Origin: Lentisphaerota bacterium
GTDB lineage: Bacteria; Verrucomicrobiota; Lentisphaeria; Victivallales; UBA1829
Assembly (NCBI GenBank): GCA_015061845.1
Contig: SUVT01000006.1
Span: forward strand, 1-59,120
Direction: 5' to 3'
Length of the DNA: 59,120 nucleotides
The position numbers were made by a program, and so were the translations under genes. Positions 23,051 to 31,772 of the stretch are shown one piece after another (position 1 is the stretch's first letter; every line of letters begins with the position of its first letter). The notes beneath the pieces are model-generated. The model saw only the letters and a program-made list of their open reading frames with translations, made no database searches and was not told the origin of the DNA.

Positions 23051-24283
23051 ATGGCTGAATTGGAAATTAACTGGCGGAAGAATCTTGCATTTGTCTGGGC
23101 ATCCCAGTTTCTTGCAATGGCAGGATTCGGTTGCTGTATGCCTTTTATCCCCATGCTCTTGAGAGATAATCTCGGGATTGCGGATGAAAATGTTCGCGGG
23201 CTGTTTGTTGCGATTTATCAATTTTGCGGGATGCTGAGTCTTTGTATCGGGACTGCTGTCTGGGGAATGCTTGCTGACCGTTTCGGTCGGAAGATCATGC
23301 TTCTCCGCGCCGGGTACTGCGCTGCGTTCTTCTATCCTCTTCTTGCCTTTGCTCCAAACTATATCACGCTGCTTTCCATTCGCTTTGTAACATCATTTTT
23401 TTCCGGAACAGTCAATCCTGCACAAACATTGCTTGTCAGCAATACTCCGTCGGATAAACACGGTTTTGTGTTGGGAACGTTGAGTACCTCTCTCTGGAGC
23501 GGGAACATGACCGGATATCTGCTTGGCGGTGTGATCGCGGAATATTTCGGATATACAGCGGCATTTCTCACTTGCGGTGTGATGTATCTTGTCAGCAGTC
23601 TTCTGGTTCATTGTTTTGTCCGGGAGCGGTTTGTGAAGCCGGAAAAAAGTGCTGTATCCGGTAAGAAAAAGAAAAAATTTGATTGGAAGAATCTGGCAAC
23701 ACCGGGTGTTCTCTGGATTTTTGCCCTGTTCCTTGTTATGGGAATCTCCCGCCGAATCGATCAACCGTTTATTGCAATGCTGGTTGAAACAGTCAACGGA
23801 CTGGATAAGGCAAAGCTCTTTACGGGGATCGTCAATGCCGGGGCTGCAATCGGCGGCGTTGTGTCCGGGGTTCTGATCGGATGGCTTTGCGATAAATATT
23901 CTGTCTACCGACTGCTGATTCCGGTTTTGATTTGCAGCGTGGTCTCTATGGCGGTTCATGCGTTTTCGCCCAACATCTGGACAATGATCATCAGCCGCTT
24001 CTTTGTATATTTTGCCGCAGGCGGAATTCAGCCGATTCTTCAGATCATGATTTCCCGGATCACGGCAGAAAATCTGCGGGGCAGTTATTTCGGTTTGACA
24101 GCTAGTATCAATCAAGTTGGCGGGCTGATTTGTTTTGCGATGAGCGGGGGGATCGCATATTTTCTGAATGTCCGCTGGATTTTTATGACGGCAGCTATTT
24201 TCTGTGCGCTTATGATCCCGATGGCGATTCCAACAATCAGAAATTGCCGCCGGGAAGAAGTGAAATATCAGAAAGAATCATAA
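23051..24283 (+). CDS. Major facilitator superfamily transporter (DHA1-like efflux type)
   Basis: 410-aa inner membrane protein with about twelve hydrophobic segments. The loop between helices 2 and 3 carries the MFS signature GMLADRFGRKIMLLRAGYCA, with a matching GWLCDKYSVYRLLIPVLIC in the second half. A central basic loop (SGKKKKKFDWKNL) separates the two six-helix halves. RFVTSFFSGTVNPAQTLLVS resembles drug:H+ antiporters. The ligand cannot be told: drugs, sugars or a metabolite are all possible. It is a single gene with its own promoter. The start at 23051 lacks a good ribosome site of its own. Confidence 0.85.
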   Translation: MAELEINWRKNLAFVWASQFLAMAGFGCCMPFIPMLLRDNLGIADENVRGLFVAIYQFCGMLSLCIGTAVWGMLADRFGRKIMLLRAGYCAAFFYPLLAFAPNYITLLSIRFVTSFFSGTVNPAQTLLVSNTPSDKHGFVLGTLSTSLWSGNMTGYLLGGVIAEYFGYTAAFLTCGVMYLVSSLLVHCFVRERFVKPEKSAVSGKKKKKFDWKNLATPGVLWIFALFLVMGISRRIDQPFIAMLVETVNGLDKAKLFTGIVNAGAAIGGVVSGVLIGWLCDKYSVYRLLIPVLICSVVSMAVHAFSPNIWTMIISRFFVYFAAGGIQPILQIMISRITAENLRGSYFGLTASINQVGGLICFAMSGGIAYFLNVRWIFMTAAIFCALMIPMAIPTIRNCRREEVKYQKES

Positions 24284-24333
24284 AAACTGAAGAGAAAAGA
24301 TGTTTTTTCTCATTCAAAAGGTTTTGTTTGAGC

Positions 24334-24362
24334 TTGAAAAACACATTGAAACGGTGTAGATT
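24334..24362 (+). promoter_or_regulatory. Promoter of nadB
   Basis: TTGAAA (24334-24339), 17 bp, TAGATT (24357-24362), about 42 bp before the nadB ATG. Confidence 0.65.
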
Positions 24363-24404
24363 ACAGCTAAGATGTAAAATTCAGAGTTTCTGAGGAAAAA
24401 TACC

Positions 24405-26069
24405 ATGAACGATACAAAGACAGTTTTTTTTGAACATTTGGTCATTGGAAGCGGATTGGCTGGTTTGACATCCGCATTAATGCTTGCAGAAAAGTCTGAA
24501 GGCAGAATTGCCGTCATAACAAAAGGGAAAGTCGATATTTGCAACTCCCGTTTGGCTCAGGGCGGAATCGCCTGCGTGCTGGATGAGGGAGATTCTTTTG
24601 ATGAACATCTGGCAGATACTTTGACAGCCGGAGACCATCTCTGTAATGCGGCAGCTGTCCGTGAAATTGTGGAAGCCGGACCGGAAAAAGTCCGCTGGCT
24701 CAGAGAACTCGGAACCCATTTCACTACCCGCGGAGAAGTTGGAGATGCTTCCCCCGGTCATCAGGATGAATTCCATCTCGGCAGGGAGGGCGGTCACCAC
24801 AAACGCCGCGTGATCCATGCCGGTGATATTACAGGAGAAAATGTTCATAATTCTCTTATTGCCGCCTGTCGGGCAAATCCTCAGATCACGATTCTGGAGG
24901 AGCATGTGGCAATCGATTTGATCACCAGCCGCAGGCTTGGCTGGATCGGTCAGGATCAATGTCTCGGTGCTTACGTTCTGGATTCTCTCAGCGGAGAAGT
25001 CAAAACCTTTGTTGCTTACAGTGTGATCATTGCCACCGGCGGCGCCGGAAAGGTTTATCTTTATACCAGCAACTCTGATATTGCATGCGGCAGCGGTGTG
25101 GCGATGTGCAGCCGTGCATTCGTCCCGGTTGCCAATATGGAATTTTTTCAGTTCCATCCGACGGTTCTCTACCACCGCAATGCAAAGTCGTTTCTGATCA
25201 GCGAAGCTCTCCGCGGGGAGGGCGGCATCCTGAAGGTTCCCGACGGAAAAGGAAATCTTGTAACCTTCATGGAAAACTATCATGAAATGGCAAGTCTTGC
25301 CCCCCGTGATGTTGTGGCAAGAGCGATCGATAATGAATTGAAGCGCAGGGGTGTTCCCTGTGCCTATCTTGATATGACTGCGATTCCCAGAGATTTTCTG
25401 GTGAAGCGGTTCCCGAATATCTTTGAAAAATGTATGGCTGTCGGCGTTGATATGTCGAAACAGCCGATCCCTGTTGTCCCTGCTGCCCACTACTGTTGCG
25501 GCGGTGTGAAAACAGATGTAAACGGTTATACCGGAGTGAAGGGGTTGTATGTCTGCGGGGAAGCAGGCTGCACCGGACTTCATGGTGCAAACCGTCTGGC
25601 AAGCAACAGTTTGCTGGAAGCTCTGGTTGTCCCTGACTTTGCTGCAAAACATATTATGGAACATTACGAGGAACTCAAAAATGAGCGTCCTGCAGGTGTT
25701 GTTCCTGTTTGGCACAGCGGACAGGCAAAGGACTCTGATGAACAGGTTGTGATCGAACACAACTGGGAAGAGATCCGCCGTTTCATGTGGGACTACGTTG
25801 GGATCGTGCGAACCAATAAACGATTGGAACGTGCCAAGGCGCGTGTTTCCATGATCCGGAATGAAATCGATAAATATTATTGGGATTTCAGAATCACAAG
25901 AGAGTTGATCGAACTCCGGAACCTGGCAACGGTTGCAGAATTGATCATTGATTCCGCTCTTGAACGGAAAGAGAGCAGGGGACTTCACTATAATTCAGAT
26001 TATCCTGAACGGAACGCAGCATTGGATGGCGTTGATACAGTGATAACGAGAAGACCTTTCAGACAATGA
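24405..26069 (+). CDS. nadB: L-aspartate oxidase
   Basis: 554-aa flavoenzyme that oxidises L-aspartate to iminoaspartate in de novo NAD synthesis. FAD-binding start HLVIGSGLAGLTSALMLAE. Family blocks: RLAQGGIACVLD, GREGGHHKRRVIHAGDITG (substrate-binding His and Arg), FFQFHPTVL, EALRGEGG, and CGEAGCTGLHGANRLASNSL near the FAD ribityl chain. The length and the C-terminal helical domain are normal. GAGGAAA precedes the ATG. Its stop overlaps the start of pcnB by 4 bp (ATGA). The usual partners nadA and nadC are not in this window. Confidence 0.95.
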   Translation: MNDTKTVFFEHLVIGSGLAGLTSALMLAEKSEGRIAVITKGKVDICNSRLAQGGIACVLDEGDSFDEHLADTLTAGDHLCNAAAVREIVEAGPEKVRWLRELGTHFTTRGEVGDASPGHQDEFHLGREGGHHKRRVIHAGDITGENVHNSLIAACRANPQITILEEHVAIDLITSRRLGWIGQDQCLGAYVLDSLSGEVKTFVAYSVIIATGGAGKVYLYTSNSDIACGSGVAMCSRAFVPVANMEFFQFHPTVLYHRNAKSFLISEALRGEGGILKVPDGKGNLVTFMENYHEMASLAPRDVVARAIDNELKRRGVPCAYLDMTAIPRDFLVKRFPNIFEKCMAVGVDMSKQPIPVVPAAHYCCGGVKTDVNGYTGVKGLYVCGEAGCTGLHGANRLASNSLLEALVVPDFAAKHIMEHYEELKNERPAGVVPVWHSGQAKDSDEQVVIEHNWEEIRRFMWDYVGIVRTNKRLERAKARVSMIRNEIDKYYWDFRITRELIELRNLATVAELIIDSALERKESRGLHYNSDYPERNAALDGVDTVITRRPFRQ

Positions 26070-27280
26070 TTTTTCAACCTCAGATAGCTCCGCACATTAC
26101 AGAAATTATAGCAGGTTTGCAGGAAGCCGGATACGAAGCGTATCTGGTTGGCGGTGCTGTGCGCGATTTTCTCCTGCAGCGGCAGCCGAAAGATTATGAT
26201 ATCTCCACTTCCGCAACACCTGAAGAAGTAAAAAAAGTTTTCAAAAAGAACCGGGTAATGATTATCGGAAGACGGTTCCGGCTCGTTCATTTTTACCACG
26301 GACAGGAGATCATAGAGATCAGCACGTTCCGGAAGAAACCGGAGGCGATCAGTATTTCTGAACGCCCCGCAAGAGTGCAGGATGCTCCCGAAAATATGAT
26401 TTTCCGTGACAATGAATTCGGAACCGTTCAGGAGGATGCGGAACGCCGGGACTTTACAGTCAATGCGTTGTTCTATGATCCGGTCAATGACAAACTTTGC
26501 GATTTCACCGGAATGGGCGTCGATGATATCAAAAATGGTATTGTCCGTGCCATCGGAGAACCGAAAGTCCGTTTTGAAGAAGATCCTGTCCGGATTCTCC
26601 GGGCATTGAAACTCGTTGGACAGTACGGTTTTACTATGGATCCGGAAACGGAAAAGGCGTTGCGGGAGACCCTTGAGTTGATTACGCTGGCATCCGATTC
26701 CCGTATGACTTTGGAAATGGAAAAAATCCTGAAAAATCCTTATGGAGAGAAGATCCTGGAAGTGTTCCATCAATATGGGTTCCTGCAATATTTTCTGCCG
26801 GAACTGGATGCCCACTGGGATAATTCTGATATGACTTTTATCCGCGAACTTCTTGCAAAGCGCAATGAACGGATCCGGAACCGGGAATATCGGGAAAGTA
26901 TCTCTCTGGCATTGGCTCTGGTTGCTTACCCCAGTGCCGCCCGCTGGATCGCTTCAACGAAGAAAAAAACGATCCAGACAAAAGCGTTCCGGTATGAAAT
27001 GGAAGATCTTGTCTCCTCCTTTTTCCTGCCGCGCCATCCGACCCGCCGCGCCATTGGTGCTGCTGTGAGAACGCTTCTTCTGCAGGCTGATTTTTCTTCC
27101 AATGACCCGAAAGTTCAGGAAGATCTGAAGCATCATCCCGGATATGCTCATGCACGGGAACTTGCATTTATCCGGAATCAGCTTACCCCGTACCGGGAAG
27201 ACTTTGAAGAGGTTTTTCCGCCATCCCATAAAGAGTACCGGAAACATAAAAAATTCCGGAAACGGAAGAAAGTGGAATAG
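26066..27280 (+). CDS. pcnB: Poly(A) polymerase I / CCA-adding-like nucleotidyltransferase
   Basis: 404-aa class II nucleotidyltransferase. The catalytic site is LVGGAVRDFLLQRQPKDYDI (Asp43 and Asp45 as metal ligands). It is followed by IIGRRFRLVHFYHG, ERRDFTVNALFYDP and RFEEDPVRILRALKL, in the PcnB order. The C-terminal tail is very basic (HKEYRKHKKFRKRKKVE), a PcnB feature used for RNA binding. It should add A residues to RNA 3' ends and so promote decay. A tRNA CCA-adding role cannot be excluded, since the two activities are hard to separate by sequence. Coupled to nadB by a 4-bp overlap. Confidence 0.88.
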   Translation: MIFQPQIAPHITEIIAGLQEAGYEAYLVGGAVRDFLLQRQPKDYDISTSATPEEVKKVFKKNRVMIIGRRFRLVHFYHGQEIIEISTFRKKPEAISISERPARVQDAPENMIFRDNEFGTVQEDAERRDFTVNALFYDPVNDKLCDFTGMGVDDIKNGIVRAIGEPKVRFEEDPVRILRALKLVGQYGFTMDPETEKALRETLELITLASDSRMTLEMEKILKNPYGEKILEVFHQYGFLQYFLPELDAHWDNSDMTFIRELLAKRNERIRNREYRESISLALALVAYPSAARWIASTKKKTIQTKAFRYEMEDLVSSFFLPRHPTRRAIGAAVRTLLLQADFSSNDPKVQEDLKHHPGYAHARELAFIRNQLTPYREDFEEVFPPSHKEYRKHKKFRKRKKVE

Positions 27281-27289
27281 GTGAAACTT

Positions 27290-28537
27290 ATGCCGACTGC
27301 CAAAATCGATTGGAGTACCATCATTTACAAAGGTGCAGAGTCCGATGAACTGGACTACAAAGCTGCACAGAATTGGAATGAACTCTCAAGAGGCGGTCGT
27401 GCAAAGTTTGTCCGGCATTGTCTTGCTCTTGCCAACACAAAAGGTGGTTATATTGTTGTCGGGGTAGGGGAAGATCACAACGGCAGACCCGTGGAGTTTA
27501 CCGGATTGACGGAAGAACAGAGCAAATCTTTTGATCCGACGTCTGTGGGAAATTTCATCAGCCGTTTTTCCGATCCACCTATCGATTTTACTTTGGAACG
27601 CCCGGTCGTCGATGGCAAATGTTATGCCGTTTTTGCGGTCAAACCATTCCGGGAACTGCCGCATGTCTGCCCGTCGAATTGTGAAAATGAACTTCTCCGC
27701 GGAGTTTTTTATATCCGGACAAAAGATGCTTCCAGCCGTCCGGCATACCGTGCGACAGAACTTCATTCCATCATTCAGCGTGCGTTGCGGAACCAGCGGG
27801 AGATGCTTGGAAGAATGCTCCGTGGAATTCTTTATGAGAATAATTTGACTGGCTCAGACGATACTTCTTCCGGTTCTTATTTTGCGGAAGATCTTCTTCA
27901 TTCCCGTATGTTTTTTGAGAAACATTGCAAGACAGCCAAGCCATCTTACAGGATAGAATTTTACATCTCTCCGGACAAGTACCAGGAAGATCGCAGCACG
28001 CTTTCCGATCTCAAAAAATCTATGGAAAATACAGTTTCACTTTATCTGGGAAATGATTTTCAGATGGAGCTGGAGTTTCCGGACTCCTACTTTACCAACA
28101 CCAGTTACCGGGGGTTCAATGCCTCCGGCAGCGTAATGATGCAGCTCTGGCGTTCCGGTATGATCCATCTTATCGGTGAATTTGAATTGCCGGAAGATCG
28201 GAAGATCCCGTTTCAGAGACTGGCACGTTTTCTTGCCCGGTCAATCTTTTTTGCGGCACAATATTACTCCAATCTGGGCTATGCCGATGAAATGCTGTCG
28301 CTGAACTTCCGCATGGAAAAAACAGAAGATCTGATCCTTTTTGTTAATGATGAACAGTCCGGCAGATGCCGGATCCCGGAAATTCATGTTCATCATGAAC
28401 GGAGCGTTCCAGATTTGATCAGCGGGTATGAGATCCATGCTGCCCGCTTCCTCCGCTCTGCTGCGGAACGGTTCAATTTTGAGCCGCCAACTGACGATTA
28501 TTTTGCAGAAGTTGTTCACGAATCTTTGCAAAGATAA
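27290..28537 (+). CDS. AlbA_2/Schlafen-type nucleic-acid-binding protein
   Basis: 415-aa protein. Residues about 14-160 form an AlbA_2 (PF04326) domain: ESDELDYKAAQNW at the start, then VRHCLALANTKGGYIVVGVG (the conserved AN-x-GG block) and FYIRTKDASSRPA. The remaining 250 residues, with LSDLKKSMENTVSLYLGNDF and NTSYRGFNASGSVMMQLWRS, are not recognised. AlbA_2 domains bind nucleic acid or ATP and occur in regulators and some defence systems. I start at the ATG at 27290 because AGGTGA lies 7 bp upstream; a GTG at 27281 is also open. It follows pcnB by 9 bp, so an RNA-linked role is plausible. Confidence 0.7.
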   Translation: MPTAKIDWSTIIYKGAESDELDYKAAQNWNELSRGGRAKFVRHCLALANTKGGYIVVGVGEDHNGRPVEFTGLTEEQSKSFDPTSVGNFISRFSDPPIDFTLERPVVDGKCYAVFAVKPFRELPHVCPSNCENELLRGVFYIRTKDASSRPAYRATELHSIIQRALRNQREMLGRMLRGILYENNLTGSDDTSSGSYFAEDLLHSRMFFEKHCKTAKPSYRIEFYISPDKYQEDRSTLSDLKKSMENTVSLYLGNDFQMELEFPDSYFTNTSYRGFNASGSVMMQLWRSGMIHLIGEFELPEDRKIPFQRLARFLARSIFFAAQYYSNLGYADEMLSLNFRMEKTEDLILFVNDEQSGRCRIPEIHVHHERSVPDLISGYEIHAARFLRSAAERFNFEPPTDDYFAEVVHESLQR

Positions 28538-28588
28538 AATTTTTTGCAAAAAAATACCTGATAGTATATAAAATCTTCCTGTTTCATG

Positions 28589-28617
28589 TTGAAAAACTGA
28601 CGAGTCGGGTGTATATT
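28589..28617 (+). promoter_or_regulatory. Promoter of purL
   Basis: TTGAAA (28589-28594), 17 bp, TATATT (28612-28617). An approximately 40-base leader follows, with GGGAGA before the ATG. No purine riboswitch was recognised. Confidence 0.7.
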
Positions 28618-28661
28618 TCAGGGCATTAGAAAAAACATAAAAATCCAATTGGGAGATACGA

Positions 28662-31607
28662 ATGGATTACAGAATTGAAATGATGGTCAAGCCCCAGTGG
28701 CACGATGCCCGTGGAGCTGCTGTACTGGAAAAGATCCGCAACTTCTTCAAGAAGGAAGTTCAGGATCTCCGTACCCGTGATGTGTTCACCGTCTCTGCTG
28801 ATATCACAGCAGAACAGGCGGATCAGATCGGACACGAACTTTCCAATCCCGTTCTTCAGAACTATCTTGTCGGCGAAAGTGCTTTGCCGGAAGGTGTGAA
28901 CTATGTCGTAGCTGTCGGGTTCCGTCCCGGTGTTACAGATAACGTGGCAAGAACTGCCCGTGAAGCGATCGGCGATATCATCGGACGCCGTCTTGCAGCC
29001 GGTGAAGATGCCTACAGCTCCGTGGAATATCTCTTCACAGCTCCCGCTTTGAGCATGGCGGATATTACCGAAATCGCAGACGGTCTGCTCGCCAACAAAC
29101 TCATCGAAACTGTCAGTGTTCTGACCGCCGATGATGTCAAGAAAAACGGTATGCCCCTGAATAAGCCTGTGGTCAACGGTCTTGGCGGCGGTGAAGTCCG
29201 CACCATCAACCTCTCTGTTTCCGATGATGAACTGGTCAATATTTCCAAAAAGGGTACTCTTGCTCTGACTCTGGAAGAAATGAAGTCCATCCAGAACTAC
29301 TTCCACAGCGCAGAAAACCGCGAAAAGTATGGTCTCACCAAAGAACCGACCGACGTGGAACTGGAAGTCCTGGCTCAGACCTGGTCCGAACACTGCAAGC
29401 ACAAAATCTTCAGTGCTGAAGTTGAATACACCGATGAAGAAGGCAAGAAAGAAACTTTCGTTTCTCTCTACAAAACCTTCATCAAGAACGGTACAAAAGA
29501 AGTCGCAAAGAAGATCGACTGGCTCGTTTCTGTCTTCACTGATAACGCCGGTGTGATCCGTTTCAACGATAAATTCGACCTTGCTTACAAAGTCGAAACT
29601 CACAACAGCCCCTCCGCTCTCGACCCCTACGGCGGAGCTATGACCGGTATCGTCGGTGTGAACCGTGACCCCATGGGAACCGGGCAGGGCGCAAATCTTC
29701 TGCTGAACGTCTGGGGCTACTGCCTCGGATCCCCGTTCACTGATCCCGAAGATGTTCCCGAAGGTCTGCTCCACCCCCGCCGTCTCCGCGACGGTGTCCA
29801 CAAGGGTGTGATCGACGGCGGAAACCAGAGCGGTATTCCTTACGCTTCCGGCTGGGAACGGTTCGATAAACGCTATATCGGTAAGCCCCTCGTTTACTGC
29901 GGTACTCTGGGAACCATTCCCCGCAAGTGCGGTAAAGTCGATGGTTGGACAAAGACCATCAAGCCCGGCGATTTGATCGTCATGGCTGGCGGCAGAATCG
30001 GTAAAGACGGTATCCACGGCGCAACATTCTCCAGTGAAGAACTGCACAAAGACAGTCCCGTTCAGGCAGTTCAGATCGGTGACCCCATCACCCAGAAAAA
30101 GATGTCCGATTTCATGTATGAGATCCGCGACAAAAACCTGTACCGTTTCGTAACAGACAACGGGGCAGGAGGACTTTCCTCCTCCGTCGGTGAAATGGCA
30201 GAAGTTTGCAACGGCTGTGTCATGGATCTTGCAAAAGCTCCGCTGAAATATGCCGGTATGAATCCCTGGGAAATCCTGGTTTCCGAAGCTCAGGAACGCA
30301 TGAGTTTTGCAGTTCCGCCGGAAAACATTGATGAGTTCCTTGCAGCTGCAAAGGCCCGTGATGTCGAAGCAACTGTTCTCGGTGAGTTCACCGATGACGG
30401 TCTCTTCCGTATGCTCTATAATGATAAGACTGTCGCCTGCATAGAAATCAAGTTCATGCACGAAGGTCTGCCCCAGATGAAGCTGAAAGCAAAATGGCAG
30501 CCGCCGAAGTTCGATGAACCCTGTCTCAAGGATAGAAATCTGAAAGATGATGTGGTCAAGATCCTCGGTGATCTGAATATCTGCTCCTGCGAATACAAGG
30601 CTAGACAGTATGACCATGAAGTGAAAGGCTTGAGTGTTATCAAGCCCTATACCGGAGTCAAACGCGACGTCATGCAGGATGCAACCGTTTACATGGCAGA
30701 ACCTCTCGGAAAAGAAGGTATCGTCCTTACTTCCGGTATGCTTCCCAGTTACAGCGATATCGATACCTACCACATGATGGCATCTTCTATGGATCTTGCT
30801 ATCCGTCAGGCTGTTGCAGTTGGTGCAAGACCCGATCACATCGCCGGTCTTGACAACTTCTGCTGGCCCGACCCGGTTCAGAGTGAAAAGACTCCGGACG
30901 GCGAATACAAGATGGCTCAGCTGGTTCGTGCAAACAAGGCTCTCTATGATTACGCGATTGCATTCTCTGTTCCCTGCGTTTCCGGTAAGGACAGTATGAA
31001 GAACGACAGTACCCGCGGCGGCAAAAAGATCTCCATCCCGCCGTCAGTCCTCTTCTCCGTCATGGGTAAGATGGACGATGTCTCCAAGGCTCGCAGTTTG
31101 GATGCCAAGTTTGCCGGTGATGCGATCTGCGTGATCGGTGATACCAAGAAAGAACTCGGCGGCAGTGAATACTTCAACATGCTCGGTTTTGTCGGTAACG
31201 ATGTCCCGAAAGTTGATGCAGAACTTGCCAATAAGACATACAAGGCATTTCACGAAGCGATCGAAAGCGGAATTCTTCACTCCTCCATGTCTCCCGCACT
31301 GGGCGGACTTGCAGTTGCCTTCTCCAAGATGGCGATGGGTGGACGTCTTGGCGCAAAGATCGATCTCAACGCTATTCCGAAGCAGGGTGAACTTTCCGAT
31401 ATCGAAACCCTGTTCTCTGAATCCAACACCCGTTTTGTTGTCACCTGTGCAAAAGAAGATGTTGCGAAACTTGCAAAGATCTTTGAAGGACTTCCCTTTG
31501 CTCAGGTCGGTGAAACCACCGCAGACCAGAATCTTGTCCTCGGCGATGTCTCCATCCCGCTGGATGAAATGGTCAAGAGCTACAAGACCACTTTGGATCA
31601 CATCTGA
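28662..31607 (+). CDS. purL: Phosphoribosylformylglycinamidine synthase, PurS-PurL fusion without glutaminase domain
   Basis: 981-aa ATP-dependent amidation enzyme of de novo purine synthesis (FGAR to FGAM). Residues 1 to about 170 look like two PurS-like alpha/beta units (RIEMMVKPQWHDARGAAVLE, NYVVAVGFRPGVTDNVARTA). The rest is PurL: LAQTWSEHCKHKIFSAEVEY, DLAYKVETHNSPSALDPYGG, TGIVGVNRDPMGTGQGANLL, VTDNGAGGLSSSVGEMAEVC and a second half ending near SESNTRFVVTCAKED. There is no C-terminal glutaminase, so a separate PurQ must supply ammonia. Codon use is strongly biased (many CCC, CGT, ATC), as in highly expressed genes. Single transcription unit with a promoter at 28589 and a terminator at 31629. 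Confidence 0.95.
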   Translation: MDYRIEMMVKPQWHDARGAAVLEKIRNFFKKEVQDLRTRDVFTVSADITAEQADQIGHELSNPVLQNYLVGESALPEGVNYVVAVGFRPGVTDNVARTAREAIGDIIGRRLAAGEDAYSSVEYLFTAPALSMADITEIADGLLANKLIETVSVLTADDVKKNGMPLNKPVVNGLGGGEVRTINLSVSDDELVNISKKGTLALTLEEMKSIQNYFHSAENREKYGLTKEPTDVELEVLAQTWSEHCKHKIFSAEVEYTDEEGKKETFVSLYKTFIKNGTKEVAKKIDWLVSVFTDNAGVIRFNDKFDLAYKVETHNSPSALDPYGGAMTGIVGVNRDPMGTGQGANLLLNVWGYCLGSPFTDPEDVPEGLLHPRRLRDGVHKGVIDGGNQSGIPYASGWERFDKRYIGKPLVYCGTLGTIPRKCGKVDGWTKTIKPGDLIVMAGGRIGKDGIHGATFSSEELHKDSPVQAVQIGDPITQKKMSDFMYEIRDKNLYRFVTDNGAGGLSSSVGEMAEVCNGCVMDLAKAPLKYAGMNPWEILVSEAQERMSFAVPPENIDEFLAAAKARDVEATVLGEFTDDGLFRMLYNDKTVACIEIKFMHEGLPQMKLKAKWQPPKFDEPCLKDRNLKDDVVKILGDLNICSCEYKARQYDHEVKGLSVIKPYTGVKRDVMQDATVYMAEPLGKEGIVLTSGMLPSYSDIDTYHMMASSMDLAIRQAVAVGARPDHIAGLDNFCWPDPVQSEKTPDGEYKMAQLVRANKALYDYAIAFSVPCVSGKDSMKNDSTRGGKKISIPPSVLFSVMGKMDDVSKARSLDAKFAGDAICVIGDTKKELGGSEYFNMLGFVGNDVPKVDAELANKTYKAFHEAIESGILHSSMSPALGGLAVAFSKMAMGGRLGAKIDLNAIPKQGELSDIETLFSESNTRFVVTCAKEDVAKLAKIFEGLPFAQVGETTADQNLVLGDVSIPLDEMVKSYKTTLDHI

Positions 31608-31628
31608 TTTTTCAGACAGAAATCCAGC

Positions 31629-31667
31629 AAAGCACCGGTTGATTTTTTCTTCCGGTGCTTTTTTTTG
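31629..31667 (+). terminator. Terminator of purL
   Basis: AGCACCGG (31631-31638) pairs with CCGGTGCT (31652-31659), followed by a run of T to 31666. Confidence 0.9.
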
Positions 31668-31700
31668 CACGAAATAAAAATAGAAATCACGAATAAAGTA

Positions 31701-31728
31701 TTGTAATAAAAAGAAAAGATGCTATATT
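31701..31728 (+). promoter_or_regulatory. Promoter of the ceramidase-like gene
   Basis: TTGTAA (31701-31706), 16 bp, TATATT (31723-31728). AAAGGAG lies 8 bp before the ATG at 31773. Confidence 0.6.
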
Positions 31729-31772
31729 AGATTTCAAGATCAGATATATAACCCCAAAAAAAGGAGTCAAAA

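Noticed and set aside
28626-30839. Very long minus-strand frame opposite purL
   Set aside because: It lies wholly within a strongly codon-biased real gene; the protein has no family motifs and is a shadow frame.
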